Of a DNA stretch of 64,000 bases, positions 49,753 through 59,446 are shown one piece after another. Position numbers and translations under genes: made by a program. The stretch covers positions 1,641,001-1,705,000 of the forward strand of contig NC_009043.1 in assembly GCF_000209165.1 (NCBI RefSeq). The letters are read 5' to 3'. This stretch comes from Scheffersomyces stipitis CBS 6054 (taxonomy: Eukaryota > Ascomycota > Pichiomycetes > Serinales > Debaryomycetaceae). The notes below the pieces were generated by a model that worked only from the letters and a program-made list of their open reading frames with translations, was not told the origin of the DNA and made no database searches. The stretch's first letter is position 1; every line of letters begins with the position of its first letter.

Positions 49753-51927
49753 ATGACTGCTACTAATTCTAAAATTAAACACTCGAACACCGACGTCTTG
49801 ATCGTGGGTGCTGGTCCCTCCGGTCTAATGGCAGCAACCTGGTTGGCCAGAACTGGTGTACCCTTCAGGATAATCGATAAGAGATCAAATGACATTTTTT
49901 CTGGACAGGCTGATGGTTTACAATGTCGTTCGCTCGAAGTGTTCAAATCCTTTTCGGGCACAACCTTTGATATGGCTGGAATGGATTCGGCTTGGAAGAT
50001 GGGTAACCATATGATTGAAATTTGTTTCTGGAGTCCAGACGAGAACGGCAAGTTGGTGAGATCAGGAAGGATTCCCGATACTATCCCAGGAATTTCTCGT
50101 TTTCAGCAGGTAGTTATTCACCAGGGCTACATTGAGAATTGGTTTGAAAAATCAATCAAGAAGTTCTCTGGAGACTCGGTCGAGGTGGAAAGGCCATTCT
50201 TGCCTTTGAACATCAAGATCGATGAAAGTAAAGTTGACGATCCAGACGAATATCCCGTAGAAATCTTAGTCAGAAACTTGAGTAAGGATAAATTGTCTAA
50301 ACCTGAACAATACGACAATGCTGTAGCTAATGGTCTCTACAGACAGTTCGAAGGTGATCAAGAGAAGTTCTATGACAACATGCAATCAGACATTGAAAAC
50401 GATCCTACTTTGGATGTAAGCGAGTATGAAATTATTCACTGCAAGTACTTGCTTGGTTCAGATGGTGCCCATAGTTGGGTGAGAAAACAATTAGGAATTG
50501 ACATGGATGGTGAAACCACCGATTTTGTTTGGGGTGTCTTGGATATGGTTCCAATCACTGACTTCCCTGATATCAGAAGTCGTTGTGCAATCCATTCCAA
50601 AGACTCTGGTTCAGTTATGGTTATTCCAAGAGAGAATGATTTGGTTAGATTGTATATCCAGTTGAAGGAAGTTCCTAGAGACCCTAGGACAAAAACAGAA
50701 GCTTCAAAATACACTGGAAATGTCGATGACAAGAATGCCGCTTCAAAGGGAAGAATAGATCGTTCGAAGATTACTCCAGAACTAATCTTAAAAAATGCAC
50801 AAGAAATCATGCTGCCATTCAAGTTAGAAATGACAGACTTGGATTGGTTCACTGGCTATCAAATTGGTCAAAGAGTCAGTCCTCAATTCAACAAGTATAA
50901 CAGAGTATTTATATCAGGCGATGCTTGTCATACACATTCACCAAAAGCTGGTCAAGGTATGAATGTCTCCATGATGGATACTTACAATCTTGGGTTCAAG
51001 TTGGCACTTGTATGCAAAGGTTTGGCCAAACAAGACATATTGAAGACTTACGAAAGTGAAAGACTTCAAGTTGCTAAAGACTTGATTGCCTTTGACCATA
51101 AGCTTTCGAGAATGTTCAGTGGTAAACCTATGATTCCTCAAGCGGAATCTTTAGAAGAAGGAGTTGATATGGACGAGTTCCATAAAGCTTTCCAATTAGG
51201 TAATGAATTTGCTTCGGGTACCATCGTTGACTACAACGACTCGGTATTGATCGACAAATCGAACGTTCTACCTGCTGATGAAAAAGATAGAACGATGTCC
51301 AAGTATGCAAAGAAGATACCTGTAGGAAGAAGATTGAACACAGTCAAGATTATCGCGCATGCTGACGGAAGACCTTATCATATAGCTGATCGTCTTCTTT
51401 CGGACGGCCGTTTCAGAGTATTGATATTTTCGGGTGATGTTAAGAAGTTCACAAAAAACATGGACACATTGGATGAATTCCAGACTTACCTTGAATCTGA
51501 AGAACATTTTGCTAAGAAGTTCACACCTCCAAATGCCTTCGATAACTCTGTTATCGATGTCATTACAGTTCACGCATCTAACCGTTACGATGTAGAACTA
51601 TTTGACTTCCCAGAATTTACTAGGCCACTTGATTTCAAGTCTAGACGTGACTACTGGAGACTTTATTCTGGTGTTGGCCGGACTTACCATGAAGGTACAC
51701 TTGATGCCTATGAAGAGTACGGCATTGACAAAGAAAAAGGTGCTGTCGTAGTTGTCAGACCAGACGGCTATGTTTCTTTGGTCACTGAGTTTGGTATTTC
51801 TGGATTGAAGGAAATCGATGCCTACTTTGACAAGTTCATGATTCCTCAGTCGAAAAACGCTTTACCAGTTAAGTCACAAGGAGTTGATGACAAAAAGAGA
51901 TTCGTGAAGCCATTGTTAGCTGTTTAG
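49753..51927 (+). CDS. FAD-dependent phenol 2-monooxygenase (phenol hydroxylase)
   Basis: The 724-residue product has the three flavin-monooxygenase signatures: GxGxxG in DVLIVGAGPSGLMAATWLAR near residues 15-34, the DG motif in YLLGSDGAHSWVR near 235, and the GD motif in VFISGDACHTHSPKAGQGMN near 390-410. A C-terminal thioredoxin-like domain (about 530-724) is typical of phenol hydroxylases of the Trichosporon/Candida type. It would convert phenol to catechol with NADPH and O2. The frame runs 43 codons further upstream but without an ATG, so the start is 49753. No other phenol-pathway enzyme is adjacent; a quinate-permease-like gene lies 7.5 kb away. Confidence 0.88.
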   Translation: MTATNSKIKHSNTDVLIVGAGPSGLMAATWLARTGVPFRIIDKRSNDIFSGQADGLQCRSLEVFKSFSGTTFDMAGMDSAWKMGNHMIEICFWSPDENGKLVRSGRIPDTIPGISRFQQVVIHQGYIENWFEKSIKKFSGDSVEVERPFLPLNIKIDESKVDDPDEYPVEILVRNLSKDKLSKPEQYDNAVANGLYRQFEGDQEKFYDNMQSDIENDPTLDVSEYEIIHCKYLLGSDGAHSWVRKQLGIDMDGETTDFVWGVLDMVPITDFPDIRSRCAIHSKDSGSVMVIPRENDLVRLYIQLKEVPRDPRTKTEASKYTGNVDDKNAASKGRIDRSKITPELILKNAQEIMLPFKLEMTDLDWFTGYQIGQRVSPQFNKYNRVFISGDACHTHSPKAGQGMNVSMMDTYNLGFKLALVCKGLAKQDILKTYESERLQVAKDLIAFDHKLSRMFSGKPMIPQAESLEEGVDMDEFHKAFQLGNEFASGTIVDYNDSVLIDKSNVLPADEKDRTMSKYAKKIPVGRRLNTVKIIAHADGRPYHIADRLLSDGRFRVLIFSGDVKKFTKNMDTLDEFQTYLESEEHFAKKFTPPNAFDNSVIDVITVHASNRYDVELFDFPEFTRPLDFKSRRDYWRLYSGVGRTYHEGTLDAYEEYGIDKEKGAVVVVRPDGYVSLVTEFGISGLKEIDAYFDKFMIPQSKNALPVKSQGVDDKKRFVKPLLAV

Positions 51928-52017
51928 TTTAGGCAGGTTAAGTTTGATTTTGGATATACTTTATTAAATAATTAAATAAGCATTATGAATTCATAAATAG
52001 TTACAATTGAATGAGAC
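51928..52017. other. short convergent intergenic region
   Basis: Only 90 bp separate the stops of the convergent phenol hydroxylase and lipase genes; it is A/T-rich and probably serves both 3' ends. Confidence 0.6.
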
Positions 52018-54198
52018 TTAGTTCAGTCCAGACTTGCGCATTTGTCTCAATCTTTCTTGCTTTTGATCCCAAAACATTTCAGCTTGTGTCACAGCATATA
52101 ATGCCTTACCCATAGCTTTGAAGTCGGTCATCAAGTTAACATGCCCGCAATCACTTGCAACCTTGCAAACAATATCACCCTGTCCAGTGGTATTATTGTA
52201 GAAACTAAAACCTTTCCTTTCAGGCATCAACCACTTCTGGTGTACAACTCCATCGCCATGACCGTAGAAAAACTCGTAGTAGTTACCTTCCCTTATGTCA
52301 TCCAAGCCTCGGACAATCGATCCTCTCACAGATGGAACGGTATTACCATAAACCATAGCCAAAGGTGGATATTCTGGTTCCAACTCTTCCCTATAGTCAA
52401 GCGAAAGGATATACTCTTTTGTCAGTTTCAAAGTCTCTTTTAGATAGTTGTAGGCATCAGAGAACGAAAAACTATAGCTACGAACAATCTCATTGTCTTC
52501 GTTTGACTTCATTGAAAACAACGAAGGAGAAGTTGATCTTTCTGGAAGGGTAAATTCTGAGCTTTGGTTAGAAGCCTCGTCCAAAGAAGTTGTCTTGGAT
52601 CTTCTGGTTAGAGATAAGGCACGATAGTTCCTTAATTTATTACCAATCAGGTTGATACTGAAAGTGGAGTCTGAATTGGCAATCATGGTACTTCTACTAC
52701 TATTGACAACAGACTCTTCAAGAATTCTTCTTTCTTTACAAACCAAGGGGTTCAAGTTATACTCCACCCAGGTCTCTGGATCAAAGTAGTCTAAGTCGTA
52801 CCACTCATTCTTTTCTATGTTATAAAATACTCGTCCGCTTAAGGGCAAGAAGTTGAAACTTGAACGCATCATGAAGTTCGTTTCGTAGGTGAGAATCTTG
52901 TCTGAGAAAATCACTGAGTCTCCAAACCGTATAGGACCCAAGATGTTGAGACATTCGCTGGGCACGCCAACATATATTAGAGATCTGAATAGCTTAGGGT
53001 TTCTTTGCAATGCCCCATGTGCCATGAGTCCACCCATGGAATGAGCAATTACAATTGTAGGCTTACCGGTTCCTTCATAGATGTCCAGAAGGAACTTCTC
53101 CAACTGCTTCGAAACTATAGACCCACTCAATCGCCAGTCGTAACCAAACTCCTTGACATTGGTTTTGGGATTGCTGGCAAGCTTTTTGATGAACTTTTTG
53201 CAGATATCTATAGGACCAATATTCTTCAACACTCCATCAGGGTATATGCAATCTACAGCCCTAATTTCATCCTCCTTTGTTGGCCCCAACAAGAGGTTGA
53301 TTTTTCTCAAGTTGAACCCAGCCTTGATTGGAATCCACAACCGTTTTCCAGTCTTCCTGTCTCGCAAGATGGACCCCCGGTACCCTCCGAGAATTACAAT
53401 GTTACCCTCGATGTCGTTGTAGATGCTTTCGTAAGTCTCCTCGTCTTTCTTGCTCTGCATGAAGTCCGGAATCAAAGTCGACGTCAAGGTATGTTTAACG
53501 GCCCTGAACCGTACATCATCAGTTCCCTTGAATTTGCGAAAATATTCAGCATCTTCCAAGGTGCCTATAGACTGCTGTCGTTCCAAACGTAGCTTCATCT
53601 GTTGCTTCTCGTCACTGGAATTATCGTCATGATTATTTCCGATTATCGGAAGTGAGTCTATAAGTGGAATCGAATGGATCGAATCAAGTCGTAGGGACGT
53701 TATTTGCTTGTACAACGAACTACTGAAAGAGGTGAGTCCGCCAAAAGGCAACGAGAATGAAAAGATCTTCTGCGACTGAGCCCGAACACTCTCAGCATCA
53801 ATTTCGTCGTCACTGAAAGGAGTATTCCCAATCACTCTCTCTTGATCTTGTGTTGGCCGTTGCGAATCGGCTATAGGGTGTTTCTTCTTTGCATAGCTAC
53901 TAACAACAGCATCTCCTCCTACAATGGAATTGGCGTCGTTTCGGGAAAGTTTCCGCGAGAGCGAAGTGCTGCTCTGATTCTGGCTCTTACTGAGAGCGCC
54001 AATAAAGTCGACTGGAATATCTTCAAGAGCATCTTCATCCTCTAGATCTTCCTCAAAATCGTCATCATCTTCTTTTACCTCTTCGTCTACTTCTTCTGGA
54101 GAAGAATTTTCGATAGCTGAAAAGTCATCTTTTTCGCCACGATACAGATCTAATTTAAGGTTTGTTGTATCCACTGGGTTATTTATGTCGTTGGCCAT
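52018..54198 (-). CDS. alpha/beta-hydrolase, putative lipase (YDR444W type)
   Basis: The 726-residue product begins with a long acidic region (Asp/Glu-rich to about residue 60) and Ser-rich linker, followed by a hydrolase domain from about residue 270. IVILGGYRGSIL supplies the oxyanion strand and IVIAHSMGGLMAHG carries the nucleophile Ser387. Downstream pieces include LIYVGVPSECLN and YGDGVVHQKWLMPE-type Asp/His context (FFYGHGDGVV), then HVNLM near the end for the histidine. It resembles S. cerevisiae Ydr444w, a putative ester-bond hydrolase, and the LCAT-like lipases. Substrate is not known. ATCACGTG lies about 145 bp upstream. Confidence 0.8.
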   Translation of the reverse strand: MANDINNPVDTTNLKLDLYRGEKDDFSAIENSSPEEVDEEVKEDDDDFEEDLEDEDALEDIPVDFIGALSKSQNQSSTSLSRKLSRNDANSIVGGDAVVSSYAKKKHPIADSQRPTQDQERVIGNTPFSDDEIDAESVRAQSQKIFSFSLPFGGLTSFSSSLYKQITSLRLDSIHSIPLIDSLPIIGNNHDDNSSDEKQQMKLRLERQQSIGTLEDAEYFRKFKGTDDVRFRAVKHTLTSTLIPDFMQSKKDEETYESIYNDIEGNIVILGGYRGSILRDRKTGKRLWIPIKAGFNLRKINLLLGPTKEDEIRAVDCIYPDGVLKNIGPIDICKKFIKKLASNPKTNVKEFGYDWRLSGSIVSKQLEKFLLDIYEGTGKPTIVIAHSMGGLMAHGALQRNPKLFRSLIYVGVPSECLNILGPIRFGDSVIFSDKILTYETNFMMRSSFNFLPLSGRVFYNIEKNEWYDLDYFDPETWVEYNLNPLVCKERRILEESVVNSSRSTMIANSDSTFSINLIGNKLRNYRALSLTRRSKTTSLDEASNQSSEFTLPERSTSPSLFSMKSNEDNEIVRSYSFSFSDAYNYLKETLKLTKEYILSLDYREELEPEYPPLAMVYGNTVPSVRGSIVRGLDDIREGNYYEFFYGHGDGVVHQKWLMPERKGFSFYNNTTGQGDIVCKVASDCGHVNLMTDFKAMGKALYAVTQAEMFWDQKQERLRQMRKSGLN

Positions 54199-55349
54199 GA
54201 TGCTAGTGTCTTCATACAGCCTTGGGTGGGCCGTTTATTTAGCTCCTCAATATGATCCAATTCTGTGGAGAAATCCTTCTCATTTTATTCGGCAAGATTC
54301 CGATCCAACCGAGTCGGTTCTACAGGAGCCGAGAGATGAGATATCACGTGAGCATTGTCCTTTTCTGGTGATAGATCCGGGGTTGAATGGGAAGAAAGCT
54401 GCTACAGCCGCAGGTGATAGCCATTAGCCGTGCTGGAATTGCCAATGTTGACAACTTCAAATATGGAAAGAACTGTGAGGTATGAATTGAAGAAATGTAT
54501 GACGTCGAACTGAATACGCTTGTGAAATTGTCCAGTTCGTGAAATCTAGCAATCTTCGTCGTTCTTTGATTGTGGGCTTGCCCAATGGTAAAATCCAAGC
54601 GACAGAATAAGATAAGGTATCTAGATGATTTGATTGAAATAGGGAAGATCTCATGAGATGGAAACTCCCTTATATAAATTGAGCCTGTAGGCGGCTTTAC
54701 TTGAAGAAGGTGAATTTTGAAGGCCCCGCGTTATTACGAGATCTACATATTTAAGCTCACGTAGATTTAAAGTATAATTCAAATGAATTTTCCTACTGGC
54801 TCAAGTTTCTCTACGGACGTTTACTTTATTGAAATATGCTGTATCTAATGTATGTCACTAGTGGAGATATGGTGCATAAATTACGTCGTCTTGGTGAGTA
54901 GAAAAGCTTTTAGTAGTATATTAGAAAAAGGTGCAAAATAATGATGAAGAAAATTAAACCTAATAGAGGTTTGAACACTATTTAACTATGGTTTGTACCA
55001 ATGCTACAATAATCCTTCGGCTCAAGTAACTTTTTCCTAAACTCAATAAAAAGAAATTCCCATATATTGGATATACTTGCTTAAATGTCAATAACTGAAT
55101 AAAATCACTAGTAGATATTAAATAATTGTCCTGGATTCACAAGAATGAATCGACTGAAGACATCTTAACAAAAGACTCAGGGACAGTAACGACCAGCATT
55201 GAATTCTTAGTAGACCGCATCTGTGTCAGACACGATATCACTACTCAAGTCTGATCCCTAAGCCACTTCAACTTATGGAGTCGCGGAGTACCCCTGATAA
55301 TTGCAGCTATAACCAACAGGTAGCCAGAAGCCGAAGAAAAAAACACAGC

Positions 55350-55571
55350 TCACTTCATAGCCAAATACGTTGTAATAGTTTGTATGCTGGTTTCCTTGGA
55401 CTTCTCTTTATTTCCCTTTAGTACCACCTTCTCAGAATGTATCTTTTCAGGTTTTCCAGAACGGAAAACATTTTTAACAGCAGCGGAGGCTCTGGAAGCA
55501 ATTGTGCTTCTAGAGGAAACCGAATTTACCGAAACGGATGCGGAATCAGTTTTTTTGAGCGAAGACAGCAT
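55350..55571 (-). CDS. possible small basic Ser-rich protein
   Basis: The first ATG gives 73 residues, starting MLSSLKKTDSASVSVNSVSS and ending with a lysine-rich tail. It has 11 or more Ser in the first 40 residues and many Lys after, with a predicted short helix around SRASAAVKNVF. A TATAAATA (minus strand of 55664-55671) lies about 93 bp upstream, which supports a real promoter. I recognise no family. Confidence 0.35.
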   Translation of the reverse strand: MLSSLKKTDSASVSVNSVSSRSTIASRASAAVKNVFRSGKPEKIHSEKVVLKGNKEKSKETSIQTITTYLAMK

Positions 55572-56143
55572 TTTTTTGGTTTCCTTGATTTCAGTGGAAT
55601 ATATTGATGATAATTGATACTTAAGCAATTTTCTAACTACGAACAGGGCAGAAATGGACACCTATTTATAATAATTCTACGAACTACCTTTCCAAGGCAA
55701 GGTTATATTGCAAGTTCGTATATGTGGGCGCTACCAAAAACTCGGACTGTATAAACCAAATTCTTGGTTCAACTGATGACAAATTTATGCACTGATTAAT
55801 AACCCAAATACCGAATACGGAAGAAGCCACTAGTCTCTTGGAGTTTCAAAGAAGGTCTCCGTATTGATGGTAGGCTCCACACAACTGAAGGGATTAGATT
55901 AGTATTCTGTTATTAGTAATCGAATGCCTTAAAGCTATTGGAATCACAGCTTTGAGAAATTCGCACCCACCTGGTCATAGCCAGCTGCAGCCTTAGATTG
56001 GGGCTCGGATGCATGCGGCAGCAAGAATACAAAATAGCTCTTTGTCTATTTTTGTATCCCTATGTCCTCTATTTAGATAAGTATATCAAAAATCTTGCTT
56101 TCAAAGTGGTTAAAACGTTTATGAGTCATCGATTTTTCTAGCT

Positions 56144-56530
56144 CTATTTCTCCACGCTTGTAATTGCCTCAGCCTTAGGTACGTAGTTTCGAATACCAGA
56201 TCTACCACAGAGAAGTGAAAGAATAATTTCGTGTGGCACAGCAGAATCACAGTATTTGTGTTTGTCATTTCGAAGATCTTTTATGTCTATTTCTCTATTT
56301 CTATAGACTTCCTTCCCTTTGGAAGAAGAAGAAGAACTCGCTGTGGCTTCTACTCCAGATTCTAGGATCAAAGAATTGACTAACTTGTATGCGTTGCACG
56401 AGTTGTTAACCATCAAGGAGGTATAGATTTATTCCACCTCAGAAGTTCTGGTAGTCGTAGTTGTAGTAGGAGGCATATTTGGAGGAACACGCCCAGAAAG
56501 AAGTGATACTAGACTACCAGAGCAGACTTT
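56144..56530 (-). pseudogene. possible small gene broken by one in-frame stop
   Basis: One minus-strand frame is open for 33 codons (56432-56530), meets TAA at 56429-56431, and goes on for 94 codons to TAG at 56144. An ATG at 56476 gives MPPTTTTTTRTSEVE before the stop; a second ATG at 56413 gives 89 residues after it, with a Ser run and segments such as KGKEVYRNREIDIKDLR and PHEIILSLLCGRSGIRN. The joined reading looks like one protein interrupted by a nonsense codon, but two tandem chance frames cannot be excluded. No family is recognised. Confidence 0.3.
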
Positions 56531-56626
56531 TCATAAATTGAAAGGCATCTTCTAGATGAAATCATGTTCTTTTCTCATATATCTTACGGCCTGCCTTAAT
56601 TTTGCTCGTACGAATATTGGGTACAA

Positions 56627-57128
56627 ATGAAGAACATATATGGAGACATGATACTGCGGAAGGAAGAGCAAGATGCAAATGGCAAGGGTTTGACGGAAAT
56701 GCTAGAATCTGTCGAAGAAGAAAACAACCAAGTTATTCAGCTTCTGGCTATCACTTGTACCTAACATTTATGTTTTCCTTTTATGCTTACAGTTTATGCT
56801 CTCCATGATAGATGGTATCTTCACTATGGCAGAATTCACTAATTGTAAGTGACGAAGCGTGACCGGAAATATATTGAACGAAGAGGAAGTGATATCGATG
56901 AAAAACAAAGGTGCATTCGACAAAGGTGACAGGCACAACGATTTCGATATTTTGAGGGCCGTCAACGAACCACTTGGAGAAATAACATTGGCGACTTCGT
57001 ATTTTCAGGATCAAGGGAAAGAAGATGAAAAGGAAATAGATACGTATCGGGCAGTACAACTTCATAGGACTATCTGTTGTTTTCATAGCAGCAAAGCTTC
57101 ATGTCGTTCCATCGTTCACACCCTATAA
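56627..57128 (+). pseudogene. possible spliced or decayed small gene
   Basis: Three hydrophilic open pieces lie in series on the plus strand: 56627-56764 (45 codons from ATG, ending EENNQVIQLLAITCT), a short one around 56793-56849 (MLSMIDGIFTMAEFTNCK) and 56853-57128 in the same frame after one TGA (NEEEVISMKNKGAFDKGDRH, then AVNEPLGEITLATSYFQD). A GTAAGT lies at the TGA (56847-56852) and a branch-like CTAAC plus TTACAG near 56761-56792, so an intron-containing gene is possible, but I could not build a clean splice model. No family is recognised. Confidence 0.25.
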
Positions 57129-57661
57129 TAGCTTGCAAATTCTTGTACAGTTCATACTTCATATCTGGTGCTTGGCAGAATATGGTTAACCCGCATGTTA
57201 ATGGAATAATTATGTTGAAGAGTTGAAGGGAAACATTTCTCAAAACAACCACAATCAAATTGAGACTCACCGCATCAATACCTCTAGTTTTCTTCCTTCA
57301 CGGCAATATCAAATTCTTAAAGTGGCCTCATTAGCGTGTGACTTACGCAGCGAATCCATAGACTAAATGAAGTAATACCAACAGTCACAGAGATGCTGTC
57401 TACTTCGCCTGTATCAACTGCTCTATCACTTGGCTGGGCCACTCTACAACGTAGTAATCGTATTCCAGAAGCCCAAGTATAAAAAATATCTGTACATTGG
57501 TCCAAAGCAGAAAGAAACAAAAGCAACAACCATCTCAGCAGGAAGAAAAATGAGTAGTAGTCTTTGTATATTATTAGATTCAAACTTCACTATAAGCTAT
57601 ACTTACTTTACAGCTATCTGTTTTTGTATGTTCTCAAGATTTCTCCTGATTATTATTTCGA

Positions 57662-59446
57662 TTAAACCTTGTTAGGCACCAAAATAGAGTCGTCAATATT
57701 TTCTATCTTTTCAATGCCCACTGACTTGTTAGTGTCCACCTTGAAAAGATCCCTGTCGCTCAACTTCGCTTCCGTTTCGAGTCTAGCGTTATTCAAGACA
57801 AATTTATGAGCGGCATGTGCACTTAAGCTAGAATCGAATAACTTGTCCATGTCTTCCAAGGCGATACCCTTAGTTTCCGGAACGAAGAAGAAGACAAATG
57901 GAATGGACAAGATCGCCAAACTGGCAAAGAAGAAGTAGATACCATATTGCATTTTGTCGATCATGTTATTAGTAAATCTCGACATTATAAAAATAGGCAC
58001 CCACGAAACAGCAGCATTAATAGCTTGGACGAAGGATCTGATGTTTTGATCAAAAACTTCACTACCAACAACAAAGGGTCCACCGGACCAAGCCAAAATA
58101 AACGATGCGATCCAAATATACATAAATCCTATGGCGGCTTTACCACCTGGTCCTGCCAGGTTACCGGGTTTTGTAGGATCGTTAATCTTCAAGTAGGAGC
58201 CAATGTACCAGAAACAAACTGAACACAAAGCAGACGAGCTCATGAAGGCTTTTCTTCTGCCGATGGTGTCGACAATAAATATGATGTAGATGAATGTACA
58301 GATGAACTTGACCACGCCAAACATACCAGTAGAAAACAAGGTGGCATTAGTACCTTTGACACCAAGACCAGCGAAAATAATCGGCGAGTAGTAGTTAATG
58401 GACTGGATACCCAAGAAGTTTTGGAACAAAAATAAGCCACAAGTAATGCACAATCTCTGCAATACCTTTCTGTTTCTGAAGAACACTTCGACAAAGGGAT
58501 CCCAAATGCCTAAACCAACGTGTTCTTTCTGATAGTTGATGGACTCCTTGACCTGGTTGACTTCATAGATAATATATTCGTGGTCCTCAGGTAAGTTTCT
58601 AAACCACACCAAATTCTTTATGGCCTCGTCGTATCTGCCTACTTGGAAGAGCCATCTGGGGGATTCCTTCATGAGAATACTGCCAATTAAGAACAAACCA
58701 CTTGGAATCATCTGGACTGCAAATGGAATAAACCATTGCTTTTTAGTTGGAGCGATGTGTGAGTCGACAGCGTAGGCTATCCAGAATCCAACCAAGTCAC
58801 CGATTCTCCAGCCGATTTCGTAACTACTCGTAAGTTGGCCTCTTATAGCTGGAGGAGCCACTTCAGAGATGTACACTACTGTCAAATTCGTGGAAAATCC
58901 AACTGCGATTCCTGCCAAAACTCTGCCGGCGTAAATGGGACCCAAGCCTACTGATTTACTAGCAGCCAACATGATGCCCGAGCCTACAGTGATTAACAAA
59001 GCAGCCATGATCAAGGAAATACGTCTACCCCAGTAGTAGGAGCAGGGATACGAGAAAAGTGCACCGAAAAAACAGCCAGCATGGAATACCGAAATGATGT
59101 TGGATACAATGAATTTGGAATGGGGCAGGCCATCGAGGCCGAACTCGTCTTTGAACGAGTCTAGAGCCACCGTTCCTCCTATAAACCCTCCGTCGTAGCC
59201 AATAATGATGGCAGCAGCTGATGCCATGAGTGCCGTGCCATAAACACGATAGTTATAGACCTCAGGGGGCGTGGGTCTGTCTTCATCTTTCTGGAAAATG
59301 TTTCTGAATCGGAACATCGATTTCTTATTCGACTTGGTAGCTCTTTTGCGCAGCTCCGAAAGATCGGATTCTGACGAAAATGATGAGTCTTCCTTTTGAG
59401 ACACGTAAGGTTGCGTGGATGCAGTTGATTTGTTGCTGAAGCTCAT
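57662..59446 (-). CDS. MFS sugar/quinate-type transporter
   Basis: The 594-residue product has about twelve membrane segments and the sugar-porter signatures: GYDGGFIGGTVALDSFKDEF after the first segment, GRVLAGIAVGFSTNL and SEVAPPAIRGQL, KESPRWLFQVGR, DTIGRRKAF and PETKGIALEDMDKLF at the end of the core. The GYDGGFIGG form and overall look are closest to quinate permeases (QutD/Qa-y type) rather than hexose carriers. An extended hydrophilic N-terminus (about 68 residues) and a 75-residue tail flank the core. It probably sits in the plasma membrane. The promoter holds a dense cluster of GGGG boxes. The substrate is inferred. Confidence 0.85.
   Translation of the reverse strand: MSFSNKSTASTQPYVSQKEDSSFSSESDLSELRKRATKSNKKSMFRFRNIFQKDEDRPTPPEVYNYRVYGTALMASAAAIIIGYDGGFIGGTVALDSFKDEFGLDGLPHSKFIVSNIISVFHAGCFFGALFSYPCSYYWGRRISLIMAALLITVGSGIMLAASKSVGLGPIYAGRVLAGIAVGFSTNLTVVYISEVAPPAIRGQLTSSYEIGWRIGDLVGFWIAYAVDSHIAPTKKQWFIPFAVQMIPSGLFLIGSILMKESPRWLFQVGRYDEAIKNLVWFRNLPEDHEYIIYEVNQVKESINYQKEHVGLGIWDPFVEVFFRNRKVLQRLCITCGLFLFQNFLGIQSINYYSPIIFAGLGVKGTNATLFSTGMFGVVKFICTFIYIIFIVDTIGRRKAFMSSSALCSVCFWYIGSYLKINDPTKPGNLAGPGGKAAIGFMYIWIASFILAWSGGPFVVGSEVFDQNIRSFVQAINAAVSWVPIFIMSRFTNNMIDKMQYGIYFFFASLAILSIPFVFFFVPETKGIALEDMDKLFDSSLSAHAAHKFVLNNARLETEAKLSDRDLFKVDTNKSVGIEKIENIDDSILVPNKV

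Larger units (their letters stand above)
54199..57661. other. 3.4-kb region with only small or broken reading frames
   Basis: Between the lipase start and the transporter stop no long gene is present. ATCACGTG at 54343-54350 belongs to the lipase promoter. Three candidate small or broken genes are listed separately. The remaining sequence is AT-rich and unremarkable. Confidence 0.5.
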
